Assembly (NCBI GenBank): GCA_009760855.2
Contig: WPIO01000058.1
Location: forward strand, 2,592,501 to 2,656,500
DNA from: Cristatella mucedo
Lineage: Eukaryota > Bryozoa > Phylactolaemata > Cristatellidae
Direction of reading: 5' to 3'
Length of the DNA: 64,000 nt
Part shown: piece by piece, positions 48,524-58,717 of the stretch
Layout: each line of letters starts with the position of its first letter
Position numbering within the stretch: position 1 is the first letter of the stretch
Notes under the pieces: model-generated
Seen by the model: only the letters and a program-made list of their open reading frames with translations
Databases searched by the model: none
What the model was told of the DNA's origin: nothing
Made by a program: the position numbers and the translations under genes

Positions 48524-51464
48524 TCAGTCCATGACGTAGTCGGAGAACCAACGTGGGTGCTGCAGTTCCCACCGCATGCGAAGCTGGTGGCCGCCCCTTT
48601 CCTCTGTCCCAGCATACTCATCATCTTTGCCTCTTATCTGGGAGGGTGCTGGCAGCTGAGCCGGTAATACTGGCTCAGCGTCCGGAACTAACCTGACGTC
48701 CGACACGTGTCTTCGGATTCCGTTCACCTCGACACCAAGGCCGTGAGTCCCCGAGGTCACAATCCCTTCCGGCCATTCTGACGTACACCGCGCATCGGCT
48801 GGTTTCACAAAAACCCTTTGCCCCGCTGTGTAGTTAATGGCAGATTGGGCGTTGCAGTGCTGTATCTTCTTTGGCTGGAGCGGGCACCGCCATTCATATG
48901 TAAATAACCGCCTGTGAGGCACGGCTTCGCCCTTTATCCCCTCAGTCGGCGCCGAATTGTACCAGTACACCATATCTAGTACTCCTCTACCGGTGCGAGC
49001 TGCCATGCCTTTAATAGTCCGATGCATGCGTTCGACTATGCCGTTGCCTTCCGGTCGGTAAGCACACCGGTAGACGGTCTCAACGCCCGAGCGTTCGCAG
49101 AGACGCCGAACTGCCTCAGATCGGAACGAGGCGCTGTTGTCCATCAGAAGCTGCGTAGGTGGGCCTCTCTCTCTCGAAAGATTTGCTCCAGCACTCTGGT
49201 GATAAGGCAAACCTCTTCGCTAGGAATGTGCCGCCATAGCGTAAATTTGCTGGGCCCACAATCCACCAGCGTCAGATATTTCTCATCATAGTGCGTGACA
49301 TCGATCGCAAGACGAGACCAGGGTTCGGTGACGTCAAGACTGCCTCGCTGCCACGAAATCGGCGACGGATCCACTGATCTGCAGCGAAGACAGGAACTAA
49401 CAACTCGTTCTACATCGGTTCTGCGGATGTTCGCATTAGGGTGACATAGCCTCGCCAGGTATAGCGTCCTGTCGGCGCCCAGGTGGTGCAGATTGTGGAA
49501 TTGCTTGAGGTCGATATTGGGAGTCGTCAAACGGACCTCAGGAGCCACGGCACCGGTACAGCAGGTCGTGAACTTCAACCACCTTTGCGGTACTAAAGTC
49601 AGCTGGTCCGCTTTGTTCTCCGGCGACCTTACTAGGCTTACAGTCGTCTCCAGATTGCACTCCGTTATAATATCTCGGAGTAGGCCCAATCGTCGTCGAA
49701 TTATCGCCTCTCCTATGCCGCGCGTCCTCACGGGTTTATCCCCATCGATCAATGACTTCAGCCAACCAAACACCGAAGTTGAATCAGTCACGAATTGGAC
49801 TTTCTGAAGTCCCCACGCAATAGCGATGTTAAGGCCTTTGATGACGGCTTCTAGCTTGGCGGTGTTTATATGCGAAGTATCGTCCGGCTTTCGAAGCCAA
49901 GAGGCATCCTCAACCACTTTACCGTCAATCTCAAGGCACGTTCCAATAGCGATGTTGCTCGCATCGCACCACAATTTTCCACTGATGACATTGGACACCT
50001 GAAACGCTCCAGTCACCGGATCAGAAGCTAGCACCCTGCGATGGACGTCGTGAGCAATTTCCAGAACCTCACTCGGTACTTTGCTGTCCCAGTCCTGATC
50101 GCTGGCTATACGTTTGAGATAACTGCAAGCGGGTCGCAGCCAGCCAGCTACCGGAAAATGCCCGACGAGTTGCCCACACCAAGAAAATAATTCTCGCCGC
50201 GTCAGCACTGACTGTACAGAGCCTATGGCATTATCTCGGCGCCATACGAGCTCGTTGCGTTTACTGTCAATGCGGAGGCTTAGGACACGACCACCCTCTA
50301 ACTTTTCAGGTGGTTTTGCTTCAAGTTCGTACTCGCGGAGAAGCTCAATCACACGGTCGTTTGAGACGATATCATTGTTCGCCAAAATGTCGTCGACATA
50401 CGAATCCGTGCCGGATCTGACCCGCTCATCCATAGACAACACTTTATTTAATATGTCATTATTTTTGGTGCAATGTTAAGGCCGAAACCCAGGCGAGTCA
50501 GGCAGTATCGGCGGCCATGAAATTCAACCACCTGGTACTTCCACAATGATGGGTCTACGTGAATTTGCAAATAGGCCTTACGCAGGTCCACGACGCTTAC
50601 GTTTCGTCCCATTCGCCGCCATGCACGAAGTTTATTACTGCACACGTCCCCTTCAGCCGTGTGGCTCGACACGAACTGGTTGAGCTCGCGATAGTCGAGG
50701 ACGGGCCTCACTTTCCCTTTGCTGTTTTGGACCACCGCCATCAAGGGAATCAGCCCACCGCACTCCCCGTGAAAAGGTTGAAGCCAACCACACTTTATCC
50801 AGTCCTCCACTTCCCGTTCATATTCTGCTTCTACCTCAGCCGGGATGCGATATGAGGACACACGGTTCTGCAGCAAGGGGGCCTGTACGCCTTCTTTCCA
50901 GTTCCAGCGCACGTGCCACGCGCCATCGTGGAATACTGCAGTAAAATCTTTGTCGGAGACTGTAAGCTCGCTCGAATTTCCGACCTTTGCAACGAGCGAA
51001 ACGTCGGTGGCCGGGGATGAGTGAGGGCAGGTTACGCTGTTTCTTTCGCCGCGGATGCATCGGGTCGCTGGAGCCTCATTACCGAAGTCAACTTGGCCTT
51101 CACCGCCGTGCCCTACGCGGACGCCGCCTAGCGCTCTTATGACATCCATCCCAAGGATGATGTCCCAGCCAGCAATTATATCGGTCACCAAACAATTAAC
51201 CTCCAGTGGTACTCCTCTAATTAACAAGCTGACCTTACACGTAGAGGTACAGAGAGCGCGGTCACCGTTCATCATCAATATACCTTCCCTCGCAGGCTGC
51301 AGATCACGAGAGGAGGCCAGCACTGATGCAAGCACCATGCGGGAGCAGCCAGTGTCGACAAGTGCAGTAGCGAACCGGCCATTTAACATCACGCCAATAG
51401 AGGGCAGTCGCGCCGAAGTCAAGGGGAACTCGCTGGCGCAGGTGTTGACGGTTCCCCTTATTCG
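48524..51464 (-). CDS. nested element Pol (protease-RT-RNase H-integrase), two frameshifts
   Basis: Reached by -1 frameshift at 51464. Protease: ALVDTGCSRMV (51340-51375). RT: GGLIPLMAVVQNSKGKVRPV, VVDLRKAYLQ (motif A), LTRLGFGLNIAPK, then SYVDDILAN (YVDD, about 50390). RNase H: KLWCDASNIAIG, KLEAVIKGLNIA, VTDSTS. Integrase: HHLGADRT with SSCLRCRS (HHCC), AIDVTHYD, LLMDNSASFRS and GNGIVERMHR (DD35E). Breaks: a 1-base frameshift at about 50455 in an A run between motif B and YVDD, and an AG-run frameshift at about 49164-49176 in the integrase. All catalytic residues are present, so inactivation looks recent. Confidence 0.9.
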
Positions 51465-51470
51465 TTTTTT
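51410..51470 (-). promoter_or_regulatory. programmed -1 ribosomal frameshift signal (gag-pol)
   Basis: The minus strand reads AAA AAA AAC GAA TAA in the Gag frame. The heptamer A_AAA_AAC (51470-51464) is a canonical slippery site in the correct phase, two codons before the Gag stop. Four or five bases later, AAGGGGAAC (51459-51451) can pair perfectly with GTTCCCCTT (51429-51421) across a 21-base loop. Loop bases GCGCC (51439-51435) can pair with GGCGC (51414-51410), giving an H-type pseudoknot. The -1 frame is the Pol frame. Confidence 0.8.
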
Positions 51471-52183
51471 TTATCGCCGAACTTTTTACCACACGCAGCA
51501 GCTAGATGATTCGAATCGCCGCAGATCCAGCAAAGTCGCGTGCGCGGCCCGCTGCGAAAAGGCCGGTCGGTGTACCGCCTTTTCGAGTCCGGCCTAGACT
51601 GCACCACGGCGCCTCGGGTCTGAGCGCGTCGATCCTCGAAACGGCCGGCGAGACATGCTTCACTTGACGAGACAAAGTTCCTCGACATCTCAACCAGTAC
51701 GGGCAAATCAGCTCTGGTAAGCGAGCACGCTGCTCGAAGTTTCCGCTTTACGTCATCGGGTAGGCCCGACACAAATGCGCACTTCAGCAAAGACTCCGGG
51801 GGATACGCGGGTGCCCCCGCTTGAGCAGCAAAGACAATAGACGCCAAGCGAACAAGGTCCGCCAAGTAGACGTCTGGCGACTCACCCTCGCGAAGTTTTC
51901 TGCTTGATAACTCGTCGTACGCGCGGAAGCAATCGGGCGAAAACGCGGCGCTGAGTGCGCGTTTCACCTTCGTATAGTCACATTTATCACTGTCCACCAG
52001 CCCTTCATAGACGGCAAAAGCTCCGCCAGTTAAGTACAAGGGCATGAGTGCGGCGAGATCGTCATCTTTAACCTTGTTCGTCTTGGCAACGGAGTCCAGT
52101 CGACGTACCCACTCGACGAATTCCGTTTTGCCGTCATAAGGTGCGATTTTGCCTAGCATTACCATTGATGCCATCGACTCCAT
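51458..52183 (-). CDS. nested element Gag
   Basis: Intact 241-codon frame from the ATG at 52183 (MESMASMVMLGKIAPYDGKT) to TAA at 51458-51460. Capsid-like region with FVEWVRRLDSVAKTNKVKDD, LPLYLTGGAFAV-type block and VYLADLVRLASI; a zinc knuckle CWICGDSNHLAAAC (CX2CX4HX4C) lies near the C-terminus. The open frame extends upstream into the LTR, but the internal ATG just past the LTR is the more likely start. Confidence 0.85.
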   Translation of the reverse strand: MESMASMVMLGKIAPYDGKTEFVEWVRRLDSVAKTNKVKDDDLAALMPLYLTGGAFAVYEGLVDSDKCDYTKVKRALSAAFSPDCFRAYDELSSRKLREGESPDVYLADLVRLASIVFAAQAGAPAYPPESLLKCAFVSGLPDDVKRKLRAACSLTRADLPVLVEMSRNFVSSSEACLAGRFEDRRAQTRGAVVQSRPDSKRRYTDRPFRSGPRTRLCWICGDSNHLAAACGKKFGDKKNE

Positions 52184-52197
52184 CCCAAGAAATAGCT

Positions 52198-52507
52198 TGT
52201 GCTTCGATGCGCCTTGCACGAAGAACGCCTTGCACGAAGAACGCCAGCACAGAACCAACACCAACAGTTTATTCTGCTACAGAGCAGAGGGAGCACGACT
52301 TCACTCGCCCCTCTCTCCCCACTGAATCCCCCTCCTCGCCCACGGCTGTGTTTTGGCCGACCCCGATGGTGAGTCCACCATCTGACTGTGGTTACCGGCC
52401 TGTCCAAACCAAACCACAAGCGGACCACAGCTATGCACCACCGGTGATGCTCCCGACCGCTGTTTAAGGAGGGAGCGGTACCGGCCTGCTTATATACTCA
52501 GACCACA
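52198..52507 (-). repeat. LTR (5' LTR of nested element)
   Basis: Starts TGTGCTTCGATGCGCC and ends CAGACCACA. It is the upstream LTR for the minus-strand genes. The first gag ATG is only about 15 bases inside, leaving no room for a normal primer-binding site, so the primer-binding site may be altered or overlap gag. Confidence 0.9.
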
Positions 52508-52512
52508 CCTTG

Positions 52513-53222
52513 TAGAACGACCATGGCAGAGTCACCACGGACCCTAGCTCCCACGAGTCATGACCAAGCAGCTTAATACTCTGTCGGCAGTCTTTGAGCT
52601 TTTCTGATCTCTGATGACTGTCGTCAACGTTGAGACCTCTCGAGCCTCGATTCCTGCCTCCAGCTCAGGAAATCGCCATCTGCTAGTGATGACTGACTGC
52701 TTCACAAAGTGGCCAAAGGTTCGTGCGAATCCAGACCAAATGGCCTCCACGTGTGCACACGTGTTCGTTGAGGAGATTGTATGCCGCCATGGCGCGCCTG
52801 AGCAAATTCTCTCAGATCGCGGTGCTAATTTCCAATCTCGAATGATAGAGCGTGTGCCGCCTGCTTTCTGTCGAACGTCTCCACACGCTCCCGTATCACC
52901 CTCCAACAGGCAGTCTGGTTGAGCGCTTTAATCGCATGCTGGTGAAGATGCCCTCCATGTACGTAAGTATGGACTCTCGCGACTGGGATACGCACGTGCC
53001 CTATGTGCTTTTGGCGTACCGCACGAGCCATCAGGATTCGATTCGGTGCACAACTTTCTTCGTGGAAGACGGGAGGGAGACACGGCTACCCGTGACCAGG
53101 TCTTGCCAGTCGATGACACTTGTGACCTTGTGGACGATTACGCTATAGTGATCCGTGATAAACTTCAGGCGGCCTGGGAGCGGGCCCGAATTAGCAGCCA
53201 AGCCGAGTCTTCAAACCTTGCT
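52513..53222 (+). pseudogene. gypsy integrase, catalytic part (after nested insertion)
   Basis: HLLVMTDCFTKWPKV, ILSDRGANFQSR and GSLVERFNRM give the DD35E triad in shifting frames. MDSRDWDTHVPYVLLAYRTS and DDYAIVIRDKLQAAWERA are the C-terminal part. A frameshift lies at about 52850. Homology ends near 53222 where LINE sequence starts. Confidence 0.8.
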
Positions 53223-54360
53223 AGTAAGTTACAGTCCGGCTTTAAAGCTAATCCCTCCACAGAGTCAGCATTGATTCGGGTGTACTACGACCTACGTAGG
53301 TATGCAGACATGGGTAGAGTATCTCTGTTTGTTTTGCTCGATCACTCGGCAGCTTTTGATACTATCGATCACTAAGTCCTTTTTGAGCGCCTCTCATCTC
53401 GCTTGGGCATCACTGACAGTGTTCTGCAATCGTTCAGGTTCTTACTCGGTGAGAGACTCTAGAGTAATGATGTGAATGGGCAACAATTATCTGAGCTACC
53501 TCTGAAATATGGGGTACCTACGGGCTCCGTTGTTGGTCCGGTTCATTCCACGGTTTATGCTCTCCCTCTAGCCGATTTGATTGCCAAGCACAATCTAGGC
53601 TTTCACTTCTATGCGGATGACACTCAGTTGTACCTTTGTTTTGATTCCTACCAGCGTTCGAGCACCTCAAGTTCTCTCAACTCACTTGCTACATGCACTG
53701 ATGACATCCGCACATGGATGGCAGAAATTTTTCTAAAACTAAACGATGATAAAACTAACTTACTAGTTATGAGCAAACCCATTGTGATTCAGAGTATGGA
53801 CAGGCTGACGCTTAAAATTGGCTCTGCCAGCATATCTCCTGTTGAATTAGCTCGAAATCTAGGTTTCATGTTCCAAAGTGACCTCTCCTTAGACGACCAC
53901 ATCAGCTCCACAATCAAGTCTGCCTACTTTCAGCCACACAAAATTGCTAACATTCGGGCTTGTTTAGATAAGGATACCACGCCTAAGTTGGTCCCTGCAT
54001 TTGTGACATCCCGTCTTGACTTCTGTTACTCACTGCTTACTGGCCTACAGGCACGTGCAATCAGATGATTACAGCTGGTGCAAAACTCCACAGCTAGGCT
54101 TGTCTGTCGTGAGCGTCGCAGTTGCCACATCACACCACTTCTCGAAGACTTGCACTGGCTACCAGTCAACCAACGGATCGACTTCAAGGTTTTGTCGCTC
54201 ACTTTTAGATCGCTTCATTTTTTGGCTCCAGCCTATCTCTCAGATTTACTCCCCCCACCAGGCCAAGCATCATGCCACTCACTTTTCAGAATCCAACAGT
54301 TTACCGATACCTCGTACAAATCTCAGATCCTTTGGAAACCGTACATTTAGTTAGTATGCT
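53222..54360 (+). mobile_element. LINE (CR1/L2/Rex-like), RT to ORF end
   Basis: QSGFKANPSTESALIRVYYD, LLDHSAAFDTIDH (motif A), YGVPTGSVVGP (motif B) and FHFYADDTQLYL (YADD, motif C) give a recognisable non-LTR reverse transcriptase. The C-terminal block ARLVCRERRSCHITPLL and APAYLSDLL matches the other copies. Stops at 53374, 53461 and 54066 and a frame change near 54075 inactivate it. The 5' end is truncated at the gypsy junction. Confidence 0.9.
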
Positions 54361-54377
54361 CCTCATGGGCAAATCAT

Positions 54378-54990
54378 GGGCAAACCAAATCTGATTCAGA
54401 AATTGGTAAGGTTAACTCTCACATTTGGCTCCTCCAGGATATCTCCTGTTGAATCTGCATGAAATCAATGTGTCAAGTTTCGAAGTGAACTTTCGTTAGA
54501 CGACCACATCAGCTCCTCAATTAACTGTGCCTCATTTCAGCTACATAACATTGCTAAAATTCGGGCTTTGTTAGACAGAGGTACCACATCTAAGTTGGTC
54601 CATGCATTTGTGACATCCCGTCTTAGCTTCTGTAACTCACTGCTAGCTGGTCTACCGGCATGTGCACTCAGGCACTGACAGCTGGTGCAAAACTCTGCAG
54701 CTAGGCTTGTCTGTCGTGTGCGTCACAGTTGCCATGTGACATCGCTTCTCGCTATACGAACTAAGGGCATGGCATCCGAAGGATTTGAGGTTTGCACGAG
54801 CTACAAGGTAAACAATTCGAATCCGAAAAGCTGGTGGCACGATTATTAGCCAGATGTTGGAGTAGATCTGATAGGTAGGCTGGAGCCAAAGAATAAATGG
54901 GACCTAAACGCGAGTGACGAAACCTTGAAGTCGATTCGTTTCTTGACTGAGAGCCAGTGCAGGTTGGCGAGGAGTGGTGAGACATTTTTC
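54378..54990. mobile_element. LINE copy with internal inversion
   Basis: 54378-54745 (+) encodes LTFGSSRISPV to ARLVCRVRHSCHVTSLLA. 54756-54990 reads on the minus strand with APAYLSDLLQ and LALSQETNRLQGF. In the intact LINE the minus-strand part starts exactly where the plus-strand part ends, so the distal ORF segment has been inverted in place or rejoined. Confidence 0.65.
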
Positions 54991-55269
54991 ATTTAAAATC
55001 GTTTGCGACAGAAGCGTTTGCTCTGCGTGTTCTAAACTGCGGAAGTCTCTTCGGCGATCATTACATAATGGCATCTCTTCTGATACCAACTCTTGCACAT
55101 CCTTCTCAGCCGTACTGCCCGATCCTTCTTGCTACTCACTTCCTCGATGCCCTCCTGGCTAGGCTATGTTTCTCACTTTCTCTCTGTTGCGTGAGGTAGT
55201 GTCTGTTGGCTACCTTATGAGAACCAAAAATCACTTAGGTTTAGGACACGTGCGTATACATTTATTTAC

Positions 55270-55490
55270 CTGGTATATCTTCATATAACAATAAGAATTC
55301 AATTGAATATCACCCTCAAGGAACTTAATCTCATTTTAAGCACTCTCCATGTGCTGTAAGAAAGCTTGATCGAATGTTTAGTGATTACAAGCAGAATTTC
55401 AACCAACATAACAAGGTTAGAGGTCACGGGCACAGTGCCAACGTGCAAAATATGGTAAGTGGAGATCTTGGTATGCACGTGGTACCACTA
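55270..55490 (-). mobile_element. LINE 3' UTR and tail fragment
   Basis: The reverse complement matches the 3' UTR of the copies at 17600-17760 and 57600-57760: a CCTAACCTTGTTATG-like start, and a tail with TTAAAATGAGATTAAGTTCC in place of the usual hairpin. Diverged. Confidence 0.5.
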
Positions 55491-55499
55491 CTGCAAGGC

Positions 55500-56224
55500 G
55501 TGATATCGCTACTCTTGTTTTCTTGGCCCCCCAACCAGACTCACCGAGCTACACGCGAGCACCCAACGAGCGTGAGCTATGCGTGCTTGCGTTTTGCCAA
55601 TTTAAGGCGAACTCCCGCCATAATCGTGGATTGGCATACGCGCAAGGAGTGAGCGAGTCCAAAAAAACTGGTCCAAAGTGACAAAGTCCATTTCCAGAGA
55701 CGAAGGTTTCTTTTTTAGAGGGATCAAAACACTTTCGCTCCAAAATGTTCGGATTAGCGACAGACAAGCCTCTGCTGAGGGTAGGATAAAATCACGGGTC
55801 AACGTATGGAGGAATTCCTGCCCCTTCACAATGAATGCAGACATCGTTGATGAGGTAAGATTATCGGGCTAACCTTCAGATAAGTGGATGGGGTTTTAGA
55901 GATGATACTAGACTGTGAACTGAGTCAAATTAAGTATCGAGGCAGTAACCCGTTCAGTGCTCAAATATGTATCGGTCGCTTGGCGGAAAGGATATTTAAA
56001 GGACTGGCATCTTTCTAGAGACGTCAGTCCTTTAAATTGCCGTAATGCCTTCATTCAGCAGCTCTTTATGCGAATGAATAGGCCTGAACTAGGGGTACCA
56101 ACAATTTCGAGCCACTTATGAATCTTCATATTCATGTTTTGTTTACTTTTGCCAAGTTAGCTCTAGCCGAGCACGGTTGTACGACTGCTAGCAGTCTATT
56201 TTTAATCAGCTTCTCGTTCAGTAT
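55500..56224. other. non-coding host DNA
   Basis: A short inverted repeat lies at about 56000-56035 (AAAGGACTGGCATCT... with ACGTCAGTCCTTT). Open frames have no recognisable domain. Confidence 0.4.
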
Positions 56225-56604
56225 GTTTTTTCAGTTCCCGCACGCTGAGAAACGCAGATGGCCAACACCACCAGTTTAATGTACGACGCACGGAGCAGAG
56301 GGAATCGTGACTCCCTTTGCCCTCCTCTTCCACTTTAGTCACGCCTCCTCGACCACGGTTGAGCACTGGCCAACCCGGATGGTGCCATCACCACCATCTG
56401 TTCACCAGCGGGTTACCCGCCTGTCTCCACGCCACATCAGAGGCGTACCACAGCTGTGCACTAGCCGATCCTAATACTGAATCCACCGTCTGTTCACTAG
56501 TGGGTTACCGGCCTGTGTCTATGCCGCATCAGAGGCGGACCGCAGCTGTGCACCGGCGGTTTAGAAGAGGAGTAGTACAGGCCTGCATACAACCAGACAA
56601 CACA
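56225..56604 (-). repeat. solo LTR, diverged relative of the nested element's LTR
   Basis: Shares CACCACCAGTTTAAT, CGGAGCAGAGGGAATCGTGA, CTCCTCGACCACGGTTGAGC and the end GGCCTGCATAC...CAGACAACACA with the LTRs at 48119/52198. An internal segment of about 100 bp (TTCACCAGCGGGTTACC and TTCACTAGTGGGTTACC versions) is duplicated. No internal genes adjoin it. Confidence 0.7.
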
Positions 56605-57585
56605 GTGCTCACGACTGCCGGCTCCTGCGGACGACGAATGGAAGCAGGGCGGCTCAAGGCTGGTTCAACTATGTGGGCGCCTGCGCGATGGCGCTCTCTA
56701 CTACACCTGCTCAAGGCCAGGATTAGCCCTATCCCTAAAAGTCCATCTGCTGCCCTGCTGGCAAACCTAAAAAACGTTGAACAGTAACGCCTTGTAGCTT
56801 ACCCAATTTTAATAAGTCATGCCTAAGTCCCATTTTTATGAGCACATTTTGAATAGGTTGTTTGGTACTGCAAATTGTCAATGCTTAGCAGAGCAGCATG
56901 CAAGGTGCCGCCGAAGTTTAGTAATACGTAAAACATAGCCGCCGAATCAGCTCAGGCAAGTTAAAACGCTGCAGCGCATTGGGGGCGTTATAAATCACAT
57001 GTACGTGTATTTGGTCAATCAATATGGCGGCAACATAGGGTCACTTGCACAGTTCACTAGATCTTCTCATTTGCGCTCGTGTAAGTAAGACCGACCTATA
57101 CCATTTAAGCCGAGATCCAAGGGCAGAGGCTATTTCCTGCCAAGCACCGCCATGCTCAGGCCACTCTGCCGCTGGCTAAGCCGCTGAGCTAGGGTAAGAC
57201 GAGCGGCCGTCTGATTAAACCTCTTCATAATATCGCATCCGCCAACAACAAAAACAGGGGAACTAAGCAAAATCTTCTAGGGACCCTAGGTAAATTACGC
57301 TACGGGGGGACAGGAAACACGAGGCAAACTTTCCTGAGGAGGAAAATTTCGGGCAGAAGACATCTTGAGTACGAGCGAAAATCCACGCAAGTACCTGCCA
57401 AGACAACATTGGTACGATATTATCTGCAGTAACGAGGATTCACTAGCACGGCAGAGAATACAAATCGTTGCGGTAGTAGCTCACCTGCCGTGTCTCAGGA
57501 TGTTGTAAAACGTCGACCGTTACTAAGGTTCAAGTCAAATTCGAAGAGGCCGCGTCTACCAAACCAACTATATGCCGACTTGAAT
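56605..57585. other. non-coding host DNA
   Basis: No gene or repeat family recognised in this interval. Confidence 0.4.
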
Positions 57586-58175
57586 AATAAGAATAATAAT
57601 AATAATGCACTTATTAAATTAAAGCACTCTCAGAGAACTCAATCTAATCTCTCTCTAGGCGCTTTACATTTGCTACAAAGGGAAATTCAATCGCATGGTG
57701 AATAATATCATGGTTGATAGACAAACAACATGAATAACAAGGTTAGGGGTAACATGCACATGGTCAGCATGCAAGTGTGGTTAGTGGCAGCATGCACAGT
57801 GTCAGCACGCATAAGCACATCAAGGACGAATCACAGGGACCCACTAAATGCTGTCCTAAATAGGTCTGTTTTTAAGGTCTTCTTAAATGTGGTCAAGTCA
57901 GGGGATGTTCTGACGCAAGTCGGGAGAGAGTTCTAGACTTTGGGAGCAAACGAACTAAATGCACGGTCTCCAAAGGATTTAAAGTTTGTACGAGGCATTG
58001 GTAAACAGTTGGATTCTGAAAAGCGGATGGTACGATGCTTGGCTTGGTGGGGAGCGTAGATCTGATAGGTAGGCTGGAGCCAAAGAATAAAAGGACCTAA
58101 ATTTGAGTGACAAAACCAGCGAGAAATATCCTGGCTTTGTGCAGTTCATGCAAGGCTTCCATGAGTGAATCATAA
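57586..58175 (-). mobile_element. LINE 3' end copy
   Basis: Read on the minus strand: FRSFYSLAPAYLSDL (58080-58120), the ORF end, the 3' UTR with repeated TGCATGCTGCC-type units (57750-57810), the hairpin tail (AAAGCGCCTAGAGAGAG... at 57650-57668) and an ATT repeat at 57590-57608. Confidence 0.8.
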
Positions 58176-58554
58176 AGATACTGGAATGCTCTCACAAGTT
58201 TCCAGGCTCTCGGCTCAGCGGCAGCTCGCTCATTTGCAGCCTGTGATTGAGCAGTGTGAGCAGTACTAGTAGTCTATACGCGATAACAGCTACTGCAGGC
58301 TAGACGTTATGGTCCGAAACATTTCGGTACTTCATTAAATAATGCGACAAATTTGCTTCCGAATCATTCCAGCAACCCCACACTTGCTGCATTTGACGGA
58401 AACTGAAACTAAACGACCGTTTCTGAAGAAAACTTGAAAAGAAAAAAAGATCGAAGAAAAAAGATCGCACGATGCTATTTCTCGTTAGCACATCTCACGT
58501 AAAGTCAAGAGAAGAATGACATTATCTAAAGAGGTTCATTATATTTGTAAATAA
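58176..58554. other. non-coding host DNA
   Basis: Contains a purine-rich A/G stretch at about 58425-58470. No gene or repeat family recognised. Confidence 0.4.
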
Positions 58555-58717
58555 CTCGACTAGTACCCTGCAACCCGCAGGTGATGGCTGTATCGCACGA
58601 CGAGTATGCTGCAATGTGCGGCGGTCGGGTGAAGGTTGTTGGCCACGTCAGCATAGGACAATCGCTTCGAATGAGTTGGTCGACGGTGACATTTGCGCTT
58701 GACATTCCGGAGCCGCC

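Larger units (their letters stand above)
48119..52507 (-). mobile_element. nested LTR retrotransposon, nearly complete
   Basis: Direct LTRs of 308 and 310 bp (TG...CA ends) flank gag and pol on the minus strand. Flanking bases are CCTCG (48114-48118) and CCTTG (52508-52512), a probable 5-bp target duplication with one change. The element sits inside the integrase gene of the plus-strand gypsy element. Pol order is protease, RT, RNase H, integrase, so it is a Ty3/gypsy-type element of a different lineage from its host. Confidence 0.9.
42000..53222 (+). mobile_element. Ty3/gypsy LTR retrotransposon, decayed and multiply interrupted
   Basis: Order on the plus strand: 5' LTR, primer-binding site, gag, protease, RT, RNase H and integrase, the gypsy order. 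Interruptions: a SINE at 42738, an inverted LTR at 45257-46100, a filler at 47067-47318 replacing part of RT, and a nested LTR element at 48119-52507. The 3' end is cut by LINE sequence at about 53222, so no 3' LTR remains. Confidence 0.85.
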
